A DNA stretch of 64,000 nucleotides from Bacteroidales bacterium (GCA_028708425.1 JAQVYY010000003.1:1-64000), one strand, 5' to 3'; shown: positions 1-11,477, counted from the first letter of the stretch. Made by a program: numbers and translations. Notes: generated by a model not told the origin, from the letters alone.

Positions 1-136
1 AAACTGATCTCAACGCTAAGCACACACGACTATTGCCATAGAGCATGAAGATGAAATTTTGAATCTCTTAGCGTTCACGCAGTAAAAAAACATGTACTAA
101 AAAATGAAAATATAAACAGATGAAAATTATGATGAT

Positions 137-1375
137 ATGAAACTACGAATTGCTATAACAACATTGCTGGCGCTTGCATTAATGAGCCAGGCTAAAGCAC
201 AAGATAACCCTGATATAACGGGTTACGTTAGAAATTACACCGGTGTGCTTACAGGAGGCGATAACGATTTCTCCATAGTTCAAAACACCCTTAATCTGAA
301 GTTTGAGAAAAGTTCAGATAGGATTGCCTTTAAAGTAAATCCGTACCTACACCACTACTTCGATCGCGACTTGGAGCTGGGGCTTCGTGAGGCTTTTCTC
401 GATTTGCGATTCGAGAACTTTGATGTTAGGGTTGGAAAACAACAGATTATATACGGTAAAGCGGAGGGCGTATTTATTACCGATATCGTTTCGCCTAAAG
501 ATTTAAAGGAGTTCCTGCTACCCGATTTTGATGAAATTAGAATGGGGATAACCGCAGCAAAAGTAAACTACTACTTTGGTAACAGCACCATTGAAGCGGT
601 TTGGGCACCAGTTTTTACACCAACACAAATGCCCGAAATGAATTCAATTTGGCGCCCCGCTATGCCATTTCCAATGGCCCCAACCTACGATTACTCAACA
701 GAAGAAATTACTCCAAGTCTTGAGAATAGTGAGGTCTTCATTCGTTTTTCAAATATGGGTTCCGCTGCCGATTTTGAAATCGTGGGAGGTTACTTCTGGG
801 ACGACGATCCCACCATGCACATTACCAAACAGATTAACCCAATTACAATGCAGCTAACAGGGCTAACGGTCAGACCTGAGCACCATAGGCTAACCATGGG
901 TGGAGCGAGCTTTAGCACGCCGCTTGGGCCAACTTTAGTCAAGGCCGAGGGTGGGTACTACTCGGGCAAACATTTTCAAACCGAAACACCAACAATACCC
1001 GATGCTACCATAGAAAAAAACTACCTACACTATATGGTTGGGTTAGAATACAGCCTTGCAGGCGTTATGCTCTCGGCACAATTTATTCAGGAGAATATTC
1101 TCGATTACGAGGAAGGAATACGAAACGACGAGATTGAGAGCACCATGACTTTTTTAGCAAAAAAGAGCTTTTTAAGGGAGAAATTATGGTTGGAACTTTT
1201 TGCATACGTTGGGCTAAACAATCAGGATGCCCTTATCAGGCCAAAAATCTCGTACGCATTTGCCGATGGTTTCGACATTTTACTGGGTGCAAATATCTTT
1301 GTTGGTGATAAGGGTAGGTTCGGCCAGTATAATGCCAACGATATGATTTACACCAAGCTAAAGTATAGCTTCTAG
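137..1375 (+). CDS. Outer-membrane beta-barrel/porin-like protein (DUF1302-like)
   Basis: Signal peptide (MKLRIAITTLLALALMSQAKAQ), VGKQQIIYGKAEG..ITDIVSPKDL region resembling DUF1302 porins, C-terminal aromatic residue (KYSF). Confidence 0.6.
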   Translation: MKLRIAITTLLALALMSQAKAQDNPDITGYVRNYTGVLTGGDNDFSIVQNTLNLKFEKSSDRIAFKVNPYLHHYFDRDLELGLREAFLDLRFENFDVRVGKQQIIYGKAEGVFITDIVSPKDLKEFLLPDFDEIRMGITAAKVNYYFGNSTIEAVWAPVFTPTQMPEMNSIWRPAMPFPMAPTYDYSTEEITPSLENSEVFIRFSNMGSAADFEIVGGYFWDDDPTMHITKQINPITMQLTGLTVRPEHHRLTMGGASFSTPLGPTLVKAEGGYYSGKHFQTETPTIPDATIEKNYLHYMVGLEYSLAGVMLSAQFIQENILDYEEGIRNDEIESTMTFLAKKSFLREKLWLELFAYVGLNNQDALIRPKISYAFADGFDILLGANIFVGDKGRFGQYNANDMIYTKLKYSF

Positions 1376-1407
1376 TACACCATATTACCAATAACCGATA
1401 GCACAAA

Positions 1408-1440
1408 AACCCAAGGCTCTAATAATCCTTGGGTTTTTTT
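1408..1440 (+). terminator. Rho-independent terminator
   Basis: AACCCAAGG-ctctaataat-CCTTGGGTTTTTTT hairpin plus T-run. Confidence 0.8.
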
Positions 1441-1524
1441 TATGTTTTTTATAGGGTATCTTTACCCAAAGGGGTCATATAGATGAAAGGTTTCATTTAT
1501 AAATCTAACTAAATAGATACTACT

Positions 1525-2793
1525 ATGAAAACAATTGCTAATTACTTTCGAAAAGTGGGTATAATAGCATTACTAATGCTAACCATTAGCCCCATAATGA
1601 GCCAAAACGGTAATGGCTACATCACCATAAATGGTACGCTTAAAGATGCCAAAACAAATAGAGAGATATACTTTGCCTACATTACCATTCCCGATTTACA
1701 TATTGGAACCGTAAGTAATAACGACGGCGAGTTTACGCTAAAAATAAGTAACAAGATATTGGTTAACGAGGTGGAGTTCTCGCACATTGGCTACAAAACC
1801 AAACGTGTACCGCTTAAAAATCTTATAGATAAAGATAACGTTATAACGCTTGAACCCTCGTCGGTTATGGTGGGTGAGGTTACCATAAGGCCCCTTGACC
1901 CTTACGAAATTGTGGCGGAGGCGCTCCGAAAAGTGCAGTATAACTACAGCGAAAACCCCAATATGTTAACCGGTTTTTACCGCGAAACCATTAAGCAACG
2001 CCGCAATTACATCTCCATTTCCGAGGCTTTGGTTGACATCTACAAAACTTCATACAAACCGTTTGGTGGTGCTGACAGAGTAAAAATACTGAAAGGACGT
2101 AAAAGCACCAACGTAAAAAAGGCCGATACGTTAGTCGTTAAGTTACAGGGCGGGCCTAGAATATTACTAATGCTCGATATTGCCAAAAACTTCGAAGAGT
2201 TTTTTTATGAAGACTTCGAGAACTACTATAACCTCACGCTCGAAGACATGGTTGCCATTGAGGATAAAATTAGCTACGTAATTAGCTTTGTACAAAAACC
2301 AGAAATTATCTACCCCTTATACTACGGGAAACTTTATATCGACACAAAAAACTTGGCCATTACGCACGCACAGTTTAGCATCAACCTCAATAATGTGGAA
2401 GAAGCCACAAGGCTATTTGTACGAAAAAAGCCACGAGGTGTAAAATTTGAAGTAACCAACACATCGTACCTAGCAACCTATACCGAGCATAACGGACGTT
2501 ACTACCTTAGCTACCTTAGGAACGAGCTAGCCTTTAAGGCCAACTGGAAACGTAGGATATTTAATACAAACTACGACATTGTTTCCGAAATGGCAATTAC
2601 CGACCGTGACCTGGAAAATGCTGTCAAGTTTCCACTTAAAGAGAGCTTTAGGATGAGCGAAGTGCTAGCCGAAACCGTTGAGGCCTTTAACGACGAAGAT
2701 TTTTGGGGTGAACACAACTACATAAGACCCGAAGAATCGATACAAAGCGCCATTAAACGCTACGGACGAAAGCTAATGCGACAACAAAAGTAG
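1525..2793 (+). CDS. Carboxypeptidase-like regulatory-domain (CarboxypepD_reg-like) exported protein
   Basis: Signal peptide; domain GYITINGTLKDAKTNREIYFAYITIPDLHIGTVSNNDGEFTLKI..VEFSHIGYKT typical of CarboxypepD_reg-like; paralogous to 4517..6064. Confidence 0.7.
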   Translation: MKTIANYFRKVGIIALLMLTISPIMSQNGNGYITINGTLKDAKTNREIYFAYITIPDLHIGTVSNNDGEFTLKISNKILVNEVEFSHIGYKTKRVPLKNLIDKDNVITLEPSSVMVGEVTIRPLDPYEIVAEALRKVQYNYSENPNMLTGFYRETIKQRRNYISISEALVDIYKTSYKPFGGADRVKILKGRKSTNVKKADTLVVKLQGGPRILLMLDIAKNFEEFFYEDFENYYNLTLEDMVAIEDKISYVISFVQKPEIIYPLYYGKLYIDTKNLAITHAQFSINLNNVEEATRLFVRKKPRGVKFEVTNTSYLATYTEHNGRYYLSYLRNELAFKANWKRRIFNTNYDIVSEMAITDRDLENAVKFPLKESFRMSEVLAETVEAFNDEDFWGEHNYIRPEESIQSAIKRYGRKLMRQQK

Positions 2794-2802
2794 GTAAGAG
2801 CT

Positions 2803-2870
2803 ATGAGGCTGTTTAAAAGCTTAATATTGAAACTAACAAACAGCTAAAATTGGGTTTTAAGCAGCCTCAT
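2803..2870. repeat. Long imperfect inverted repeat (putative hairpin/terminator)
   Basis: ATGAGGCTGtTTAAAAgc ... gTTTTAAgCAGCCTCAT. Confidence 0.55.
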
Positions 2871-2895
2871 GCTTTAATTAGGTGCGGTTTTTACA

Positions 2896-2903
2896 TACCT
2901 TTG
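2896..2903 (+). promoter_or_regulatory. Bacteroidota-type -7 element TACCTTTG upstream of ECF sigma gene
   Basis: Exact match to TAnnTTTG, 23 nt before ATG at 2926. Confidence 0.45.
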
Positions 2904-2925
2904 GGGGACATCGACTAGAGTAGCA

Positions 2926-3462
2926 ATGGGCATAATTGTAAACTTCTCACATCGTAAAATACAGCAAGGAGACATTCAGGAATTCGAAAAGTTATTCCAT
3001 AAAATGTATGCTAGTCTTTGTCACTATGCCTTAAAGTTCTTAAACGATATGGATTCGGCCGAAGAGGTTGTTCAGGATCTATTTTACCATTACTGGAAGA
3101 ATAGGGAACATATTAAAATAAATACCTCGCTAAAGGCATACCTATACCAAGCAACAAAAAACAGGTGCCTTAAGGTTATTAAGCACAATGCCGTTCGACA
3201 AAAACATGCCGACAGCACCATGCATAATGCTGAAGAACAAGTAAATCAGGCGCAAACTTTAGAAAGCGACGAGCTAGCCAAGATTATCGAGAAAACGCTT
3301 AGTCAGCTACCCGAAAGACGCCGTAAAATTTTTATTATGAGCCGATTTGACGGCTTAAAGTATAAAGAAATAGCAAAAAAACTTTCAATATCGGTAAAAA
3401 CCGTTGAGGCTGACATGGGCAAGGCGCTAAAACTATTTAGAGTCAACCTAAAAGATTACTAA
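2926..3462 (+). CDS. RNA polymerase sigma-70 factor, ECF subfamily
   Basis: Region 2 (FHKMYASLCHYALKFLNDMDSAEEVVQDLFYHYW) and region 4 (LSQLPERRRKIFIMSRFDGLKYKEIAKKLSISVKTVE). Confidence 0.93.
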   Translation: MGIIVNFSHRKIQQGDIQEFEKLFHKMYASLCHYALKFLNDMDSAEEVVQDLFYHYWKNREHIKINTSLKAYLYQATKNRCLKVIKHNAVRQKHADSTMHNAEEQVNQAQTLESDELAKIIEKTLSQLPERRRKIFIMSRFDGLKYKEIAKKLSISVKTVEADMGKALKLFRVNLKDY

Positions 3463-3493
3463 CCAAAGAGCTTATTGTTAAAATAAAAAACCA

Positions 3494-4492
3494 ATGGAAC
3501 TTAACCTAAACATAGCAGAGCACCGAAATAGCCTCGCAAAGTACGTGGCGGGCGAAATGTCGCTTTCAGAAGTAGAGGAATTTGAAACGCTAGTAGGCAG
3601 CAACCCCAACAACAAAAAACTAGTGAACGATACTAAGAACGATTGGAGTATAATTGGGACAAAACAAATAAAATTACCCAATGCTAACAGAGCATGGAAT
3701 AATTTAAAAACAAGAATTGACCAAGAAACCCTTTCTACCCAAACCGTTAAGCTTGATAAAAAAGGGAAAGCCAATTTCGTAGGCTGGGCTGTAGCGGCTA
3801 TGGTAGTAATTGCGGTTGCCTCGGTTTACTTTACCCTTGGTGTACAACACCAAAATATTGTAATAAAAAGCACCTCGGATTTAACAACCCTAGTACATAC
3901 CCTACCCGACGGAAGCCGCATTTTTCTTGAGGGCAATAGTCAGATTTCGTACACAAAACGCTTCGCCAAAAATAACCGTAACGTTACGCTAAACGGACAA
4001 GCCTTTTTTGATATTACCAAAAACCTAAAAATCCCCTTTACCATTGAAACCCCAAATACCAATATTGAGGTTTTGGGAACATCATTCTCGGTAAAATCGA
4101 CCGGCCCAACAGATTTTGAACTCGTGGTACAAACGGGGTCGGTTAGCATCAAACAAAAGAACACCTACGCCGAGAGCATAGTTGCTGCGCCTGGCGATAG
4201 GGTAACCCTAATAAATAACCATCTTACTAAATCGAAAGAAAGCACTGCTCCCCTACAAAATCTCCGAAACAAAAGGCTACAGTTTAAGGATGAACCCCTC
4301 GCAAATATTATTCGGGCTATAAATAAAACACATCAAGCCAACATTGTACTTGGTTCGCCAACCATAGGCAACCGAAAACTTACCGTAACATTTATGAACA
4401 ATTCGGTGCAATCAATGGTTGAGATAATATGTGAAGCCCTGGGGCTCGAGGTAGAGTACAACGAAAACACCATTACCCTATGGCAGCCCTAA
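3494..4492 (+). CDS. FecR-family anti-sigma factor
   Basis: Single TM (~res 95-115), FecR domain (TLPDGSRIFLEGNSQISYTKRF..VTLNGQAFFDITK..PFTIETPNTNIEVLGTSF). Confidence 0.9.
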   Translation: MELNLNIAEHRNSLAKYVAGEMSLSEVEEFETLVGSNPNNKKLVNDTKNDWSIIGTKQIKLPNANRAWNNLKTRIDQETLSTQTVKLDKKGKANFVGWAVAAMVVIAVASVYFTLGVQHQNIVIKSTSDLTTLVHTLPDGSRIFLEGNSQISYTKRFAKNNRNVTLNGQAFFDITKNLKIPFTIETPNTNIEVLGTSFSVKSTGPTDFELVVQTGSVSIKQKNTYAESIVAAPGDRVTLINNHLTKSKESTAPLQNLRNKRLQFKDEPLANIIRAINKTHQANIVLGSPTIGNRKLTVTFMNNSVQSMVEIICEALGLEVEYNENTITLWQP

Positions 4493-4516
4493 AAAGGTTA
4501 CATAAACCCAAATACC

Positions 4517-6064
4517 ATGGCAAAAAGCTGTCGCATTAAGCTACTTACCCTACTGCTTGCTATCCTTAGCCTCATTAAGCTCGATGCATTAGGTCAGCAA
4601 CCCAACGACAGCATTTTTAACCAAAGGGTTACCCTGCCATCAAATCGCACCAGCGTTTATCATGTACTAAACCAGCTCTCCGATAGCATTGGACTACTAT
4701 TTGCCTACGAAAGCAAGCTGGTAAAAAGCGATAAAACAGTAAACCCAAAAATTAAACACATTACGCTGCAACAAGCCCTTAGCCAAATACTTAACGACAC
4801 AACCTTAGCCTATAAAGTTATCGATAATCACATCCTTATTTATAAGGATAAAGAGGAAACCAGCGAACGGATTAGTAATACCCCTAGCTACAAAACCCTA
4901 AGGGGACAAATACTCGATTCGCAAACGCAACAACCCCTATCCTACGTTACCATTGGGGTACCTGAAATTGCCATGGGCACCACAACTAATCTCGATGGTG
5001 CATTTATACTTAAAATACCAAAAGAAAGCCAAGCCACCAACCTACGGGTTTCGCATATGGGTTACAAAACAAAAACAGTACCTATTAATCTTGCTGCACA
5101 TGGGGCTATCAGCATATTTCTCGAAACCGATATCATATCGATACAAGAGGTAGTAATTCGGAACATTAACCCTAAGCAGCTCATTACCGATGCCCTTAAA
5201 AAGATTCCTGACAACTACAGCCGTACCCCCGTTTACTACACCTCGTTTTATCGCGAGGGCGTGATTAAAAACAAGAAGTATCAAAATTACTCCGAAGCCA
5301 TTTTTAGGATATACAAATCGCCGGTTCAAAAACTGCTAGAGTCCGATCAGGTAAAGCTCATAAGGTCGAGAAAAACCCAGAACCTTGAACCCACCGATAC
5401 GCTTAGCATTAAGCTAAAAGGCGGCATTCATAGCTCGTTGGTTCTGGATATTGTGAAAAATATCCCCTCGTTCCTCGATGAGGATTACTGGGACAAATAC
5501 ACGTTTTTGCGAAACGACATCGTTTCGATAAACGGCATATCGGCATACGCCATCTTCTTTAATCTAAAAAAGGGCATTACCGATCCCCTACTCGAAGGGA
5601 TTATCTATATCGACATAGATTCCCTGGCAATACTTGGTGCCGACATAATGGTAAGCCCCAAAAACATTAACCAGGTAACCAATATGTACGTGCATAAGCG
5701 CAATCGCCAGTTTAAGTTCAAACCCGTTAGTATCAAGTACTCTATCAGCTATAATAACATTAACGGCACGTATCACCTATCGCATGTAAGAGGCGATTTA
5801 CGGTTTAAGTACCGGTTTAAACGCAACCTGTTCAACAGCTCGTTCCATCTTTTCTTCGAGCTAATAAACACCGAGATTGACACGGTGAATGTTACTCGCT
5901 TTATCCGCAAACAAACCGAACCCATACACAATGTGTTCCTTGATAACTCGTACCAGTACGACCAAAGTTTCTGGGAGGACCAAAACATTATCCCCCCAGA
6001 AAAAAACATTTTTGAGGGTTTAAAAGATATTAAAACGAAGATTGAGGAAATTGAAGCTGAGTAG
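4517..6064 (+). CDS. STN-domain plus CarboxypepD_reg-like exported protein
   Basis: Signal peptide; secretin/TonB short N-terminal domain-like segment (VYHVLNQLSDSIGLLFAYESKLV..ITLQQALSQILNDTTLAYKVIDNHILIYK); CarboxypepD_reg domain (LRGQILDSQTQQPLSYVTIGVPEIAMGTTTNLDGAFIL). Confidence 0.8.
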   Translation: MAKSCRIKLLTLLLAILSLIKLDALGQQPNDSIFNQRVTLPSNRTSVYHVLNQLSDSIGLLFAYESKLVKSDKTVNPKIKHITLQQALSQILNDTTLAYKVIDNHILIYKDKEETSERISNTPSYKTLRGQILDSQTQQPLSYVTIGVPEIAMGTTTNLDGAFILKIPKESQATNLRVSHMGYKTKTVPINLAAHGAISIFLETDIISIQEVVIRNINPKQLITDALKKIPDNYSRTPVYYTSFYREGVIKNKKYQNYSEAIFRIYKSPVQKLLESDQVKLIRSRKTQNLEPTDTLSIKLKGGIHSSLVLDIVKNIPSFLDEDYWDKYTFLRNDIVSINGISAYAIFFNLKKGITDPLLEGIIYIDIDSLAILGADIMVSPKNINQVTNMYVHKRNRQFKFKPVSIKYSISYNNINGTYHLSHVRGDLRFKYRFKRNLFNSSFHLFFELINTEIDTVNVTRFIRKQTEPIHNVFLDNSYQYDQSFWEDQNIIPPEKNIFEGLKDIKTKIEEIEAE

Positions 6065-6187
6065 ATAATCCCCTTGAACACATCTGTTTTCCATAGCCAA
6101 AAACAAAGCTAAGCCCCTCTGCCCCCAAAAATCACCCCACACCCATGTTTTAGAAGCAATTAGTTTCCAGTTTATCCCCAAACAAAC

Positions 6188-6195
6188 TATATTTG
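6188..6195 (+). promoter_or_regulatory. -7 element TATATTTG upstream of suf operon
   Basis: Exact TAnnTTTG match upstream of sufBCDS. Confidence 0.45.
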
Positions 6196-6312
6196 CATTC
6201 TCTTTAGATTAATTCCATTTTGTTAACTATTCTTTTACAAAACGGGAACAATTATCAACCTTTAGTGTTTTTAAAGCAGAAGCAAAGTAAAACCATAATT
6301 AACGTATTAATA

Positions 6313-7761
6313 ATGGCCAACGAACAGGATAAAATACTCGATGAGGTAACCAAGTCGGATTATAAGTATGGCTTTTTTACCGATATCGAAACCGAAACCA
6401 TTCCTAAAGGGCTAGACGAAGATGTTGTAAGGCTTATTTCGCAGAAAAAGAATGAACCCGAGTGGATGCTCGAAATTCGACTGAAAGCGTTTAGGCACTG
6501 GCAGCAAATGGAGATGCCCCAATGGGCACATTTAGATATCCCTGAAATTGATTATCAGGATATGATATATTACGCCGCCCCAAAGCAAAAACCAAAACTC
6601 GATAGCCTAAACGAGGTTGACCCGGAGCTACTCGACACATTTAATAGGTTGGGCATACCCCTTGATGAGCAAAAGATGCTTTCTGGCGTAGCCGTTGATG
6701 CGGTAATGGACAGCATTTCGGTTAAAACAACCTTTCGCGAAAATCTAGCCGAGCAGGGTATCATATTCTGCTCAATGAGCGAGGCCATTCGCGAACATCC
6801 CGATTTAATAAAAAAATACCTAACATCGGTGGTACCAGCAACCGACAACTTTTTTGCAGCGCTCAATACGGCGGTTTTTAGCGATGGCAGCTTCTGCTAC
6901 ATCCCAAAAGGCGTAAAAAGCCCCATGGAGCTCAGCACCTACTTCAGAATAAATGCGGCTAACACCGGGCAGTTTGAGCGCACGCTCATTGTGGCCGAGG
7001 AGGACAGCTACGTTTCGTATCTCGAGGGTTGTACTGCACCCCAACGCGACGAGAACCAGCTACACGCTGCGGTGGTTGAGATTGTTGCCATGAAAAATGC
7101 CGAGGTGAAGTACTCTACCGTACAAAACTGGTATCCAGGCGATAAGAATGGCAAAGGTGGGATTTACAACTTTGTAACCAAACGCGGAATTTGCAAGGGC
7201 GATAATAGTAAGATATCGTGGTCGCAGGTTGAAACGGGTTCGGCCATCACATGGAAATACCCCAGCTGCATACTTAAGGGCGATAACTCGTATTCCGAGT
7301 TCTACTCAGTTGCCGTTACTAACAATCACCAGCAGGCCGATACTGGAACAAAGATGATTCATCTTGGTAAAAACACCAGAAGCCGAATAGTTTCTAAGGG
7401 GATATCGGCTGGTGTGAGTAACAATAGCTACCGCGGACTGGTTAAGGTTTCAAAAAAGGCCGAGAACGCGCGCAACTTTTCGCAATGCGACTCGCTACTA
7501 CTTGGCGATAAGTGCGGTGCGCACACGTTCCCCTACATTGAGGTGGATAACCCCACAGCAATTGTTGAGCACGAGGCCACCACATCGAAAATTGGCGAAG
7601 ACCAAATTTTTTACTGCAACCAGCGCGGCATTTCAACCGAGGACGCCGTTGCACTTATTATTAACGGTTACGCCAAGGAGGTGCTAAATAAGCTACCCAT
7701 GGAGTTTGCTGTTGAAGCACAAAAATTGCTGCAAATAAGCTTGGAAGGCAGCGTTGGATAA
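6313..7761 (+). CDS. sufB: Fe-S cluster assembly protein SufB
   Basis: SufB family sequence ([42 protein letters not shown]); start set at MANEQ rather than the upstream ATG at 6220. Confidence 0.95.
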   Translation: MANEQDKILDEVTKSDYKYGFFTDIETETIPKGLDEDVVRLISQKKNEPEWMLEIRLKAFRHWQQMEMPQWAHLDIPEIDYQDMIYYAAPKQKPKLDSLNEVDPELLDTFNRLGIPLDEQKMLSGVAVDAVMDSISVKTTFRENLAEQGIIFCSMSEAIREHPDLIKKYLTSVVPATDNFFAALNTAVFSDGSFCYIPKGVKSPMELSTYFRINAANTGQFERTLIVAEEDSYVSYLEGCTAPQRDENQLHAAVVEIVAMKNAEVKYSTVQNWYPGDKNGKGGIYNFVTKRGICKGDNSKISWSQVETGSAITWKYPSCILKGDNSYSEFYSVAVTNNHQQADTGTKMIHLGKNTRSRIVSKGISAGVSNNSYRGLVKVSKKAENARNFSQCDSLLLGDKCGAHTFPYIEVDNPTAIVEHEATTSKIGEDQIFYCNQRGISTEDAVALIINGYAKEVLNKLPMEFAVEAQKLLQISLEGSVG

Positions 7762-7805
7762 GGAGTTGAACTCATAACTGTATATAGATATAAAAAATAC
7801 CAATC

Positions 7806-8558
<753 letters not shown>

Positions 8559-8623
8559 GTTGGTAAGCAACCGAGTGTATGCCATTTTCACCTTAACGCC
8601 TCGGCGTTGAAAAACAGAATACT

Positions 8624-9985
8624 ATGAATGCAACAAACATAACCCCCAAGGACGAGTTTATAAATCTTTACATTGATAACCTCGACCTAATTACCGAAAA
8701 CTCGGCCAAAATACTTAACACGGCTAGGCAATCGGCTTTGGAGAGTTTTAAAATTTTGGGATTCCCAAATGCTAAAAACGAGAAATACAAGTACACCAGG
8801 GTTGAAAAGCTATTCCATACCGACTACGAAAAGTACTTCACCCCAAAAAACATCACCTTTAATATTGATGATATATTCCGTTGCGATATCCCTTCGCTCG
8901 ACACCCACTTAGCGCTCACGCTCAACGGGTTCTATTTGAGTAACCCCGATATGCTAGTCGAAATTGAGCAGGGGGTAATAATTGGCAGCCTTGCCGAGGC
9001 AGCAAAAAAATACCCAAACGTTGTTAGCAAATACTACAACACCCTTGCCGATAACGACGAGGATGGTTTAGTTGCCCTTAACACCGCTTTTTCTCAGGAT
9101 GGCGTTTTTATCTACATCCCCAAAGGGGTTATGCTCGAAAAACCCATACAGATTATCAACCTAATGATGAGCGACGAGAACCAGCTGGTGCACTACCGTA
9201 ACCTTATTATTGCCGATGAAAATGCTCAGGCTGATATCGTGATTTGCGACCACACCCTCTCGCCATCGGAATACCTATCGAATATTGTTACTGAGGTTTT
9301 TACCAATAGGGGCGCCAATCTAGATATCGTTTCAATGCAAAATCAGCATAACGATACCACCGAGTTTACACATGTATTTGGTAAACAGGAGCGCGACTCG
9401 GTACTTAGCACCAATACCGTATCGCTACACGGAGGTATTATTCGCAATAATATTCACATCCTTTTAAACGACGAGAATTGCGAGAACCACACCTACGGGC
9501 TTGCCCTAGCCGACCGCAATCAGCATATCGATATGTACTCGTTTATTGACCACGCCAAGCCAAACTGCAACAGCAATGAGCTTTACAAGGCCTTACTCGA
9601 CGACCAGGCAACGGGTGCTTTTAACGGACGAATACTGGTTAGGCAGGATGCACAGAAAACACAGGCATTCCAAAGCAACAACAACTTGCTACTAACTGCC
9701 GATGCCAAGATGTACACCAAACCCCAGCTCGAAATTTATGCCGATGATGTGAAGTGTACCCACGGTGCTACGGTTGGTCAGCTCGATATGGAGGCCAAAT
9801 TCTATATGCAATCGCGCGGAATTGGCGAGCGCGAAGCAAAACTTCTTTTAATGTTTGGCTTTGCCCACGATGTGATTGGGCACATAAAAGCTGCACCTCT
9901 GCGCGAACGCATTGATGAGCTGGTAAACAAACGCCTTAGGGGCGACCTATCACGCTGCAATAACTGCCCCATGAACTGTTGTTAA
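8624..9985 (+). CDS. sufD: Fe-S cluster assembly protein SufD
   Basis: SufB/D fold; GRILVRQDAQKTQAFQSNNNLLL, YADDVKCTHGATVGQLD, position in suf operon. Confidence 0.95.
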   Translation: MNATNITPKDEFINLYIDNLDLITENSAKILNTARQSALESFKILGFPNAKNEKYKYTRVEKLFHTDYEKYFTPKNITFNIDDIFRCDIPSLDTHLALTLNGFYLSNPDMLVEIEQGVIIGSLAEAAKKYPNVVSKYYNTLADNDEDGLVALNTAFSQDGVFIYIPKGVMLEKPIQIINLMMSDENQLVHYRNLIIADENAQADIVICDHTLSPSEYLSNIVTEVFTNRGANLDIVSMQNQHNDTTEFTHVFGKQERDSVLSTNTVSLHGGIIRNNIHILLNDENCENHTYGLALADRNQHIDMYSFIDHAKPNCNSNELYKALLDDQATGAFNGRILVRQDAQKTQAFQSNNNLLLTADAKMYTKPQLEIYADDVKCTHGATVGQLDMEAKFYMQSRGIGEREAKLLLMFGFAHDVIGHIKAAPLRERIDELVNKRLRGDLSRCNNCPMNCC

Positions 9986-9994
9986 AAAAACTAT

Positions 9995-11215
9995 ATGTCA
10001 TTTAACGTTAGCAAGATACGAGAAGATTTTCCCATCCTAACCCAAAAGGTGTATGGTAAACCTTTAGTTTATTTTGATAATGCCGCCACTACCCAAAAAC
10101 CACAGTGCGTGCTTGATACCATCGAGTATTTTCACAACAAAATAAATTCAAATATTCACCGCGGGGTGCATAGCTTAAGCGTTGAGTCGACCGAAGCGTA
10201 CGAGCAGGCGCGCGAAACGGTAAGGCAATTTGTAAACGCAAAAAGTACGAATGAGATTATTTTCACCTCGGGCGCAACGGCCAGCATAAACCTGGTTGCA
10301 TTCTCGTTTGGCGAGGCCTTTGTTGGCGAGGGCGATGAGGTAATCGTTTCGGAAATGGAGCATCATTCTAACATTGTACCCTGGCAGCTGCTGTGCGAGA
10401 GAAAAAAAGCGAAGCTTAAGGTTCTTCCTTTTGATGATAACGGGGATTTGATACTAGAGAAGCTCGATGAGCTACTAACCAGCCGCACAAGAATTATTGC
10501 CGTAAACCACGTTTCAAACTCGCTGGGCACGGTAAACCCCATAAAACAAATTATCGAAAAGGCGCACGCCCACGGGGTTAAGGTGCTTATTGATGGGGCA
10601 CAGGGCGCTAAGCACGGCATTCTGGATGTACAGGATTTGGATGCTGACTTTTACGCAATATCGGGGCATAAAATTTATGGTCCAACGGGCATAGGCGCTC
10701 TCTACGGGAAGCAGGAGCTACTCGAACAGCTGCCCCCTTGGCAGGGCGGCGGCGATATGATTGCCACCGTTACGTTTGAGAAAACAACATACAACCAGCT
10801 ACCCTTTAAGTTCGAGGCAGGCACTGCCAACTACATTGGTGCAGCGGCATTGGCTTCCGCAATAAAATACTACCAGCGGGTAGGCATTGAGGCGGCAGTT
10901 GAGCATGAAGATAGTCTACTCGAATACGCAACCCAGAGCCTACAGGCTATTGATGGTGTTCGAATTATAGGAACAGCAAAAGAGAAGACCTCCATAATTT
11001 CATTCCTCGTAGGCGATATTCACCCGTACGATACGGGTATGATACTTGACAAAATGGGCATTGCCGTGCGCACCGGGACACATTGCACCGAGCCAGTTAT
11101 GGCTCACTTTGGCATTGATGGCACCGTACGAGCATCGCTGGCATTTTACAATACCAAGGAAGAAGTTGATATGCTGGTTGGAGGAGTAAAAAGGGTTAAG
11201 CAGATGTTTGGGTAG
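9995..11215 (+). CDS. sufS: Cysteine desulfurase SufS
   Basis: YFDNAATTQKP, SGHKIYGPTGIGALYGK (PLP Lys), RTGTHCTEPVM (active Cys). Confidence 0.96.
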   Translation: MSFNVSKIREDFPILTQKVYGKPLVYFDNAATTQKPQCVLDTIEYFHNKINSNIHRGVHSLSVESTEAYEQARETVRQFVNAKSTNEIIFTSGATASINLVAFSFGEAFVGEGDEVIVSEMEHHSNIVPWQLLCERKKAKLKVLPFDDNGDLILEKLDELLTSRTRIIAVNHVSNSLGTVNPIKQIIEKAHAHGVKVLIDGAQGAKHGILDVQDLDADFYAISGHKIYGPTGIGALYGKQELLEQLPPWQGGGDMIATVTFEKTTYNQLPFKFEAGTANYIGAAALASAIKYYQRVGIEAAVEHEDSLLEYATQSLQAIDGVRIIGTAKEKTSIISFLVGDIHPYDTGMILDKMGIAVRTGTHCTEPVMAHFGIDGTVRASLAFYNTKEEVDMLVGGVKRVKQMFG

Positions 11216-11236
11216 GTTGATTTAATCCGAACGAAA
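11186..11236 (+). repeat. sufS 3' tail, copy 1 (genuine gene end)
   Basis: GTAAAAAGGGTTAAGCAGATGTTTGGGTAG...ACGAAA; repeated at 11428. Confidence 0.75.
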
Positions 11237-11427
11237 AATAAAACACAAAATAGCTGAATCCGTAGGATTTAAATGTTTATAGAAACATAGGTAAACCTAG
11301 AACATTCGACCACCTCGTGGTAGCACAATACCCCTGCTGCCGCACGAGTACTCTCGTGTGGCACAACAACAGTAAATTAATTCGCTTGGTTACCACACGA
11401 CAGGATTCGTGCGGTAGCGAATGAAGG

Positions 11428-11477
11428 GTAAAAAAGGTTAGGCAGATATTCGGGTAGCAGGTTTAGTCGGAACGAAA
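11428..11477 (+). repeat. sufS 3' tail, diverged copy 2
   Basis: GTAAAAAAGGTTAGGCAGATATTCGGGTAG...ACGAAA, encoding VKKVRQIFG* versus VKRVKQMFG*. Confidence 0.75.

Noticed and set aside
3478-3774. 98-aa minus-strand ORF antisense to fecR-like gene
   Set aside because: Shadow ORF of a confidently assigned FecR-family gene.
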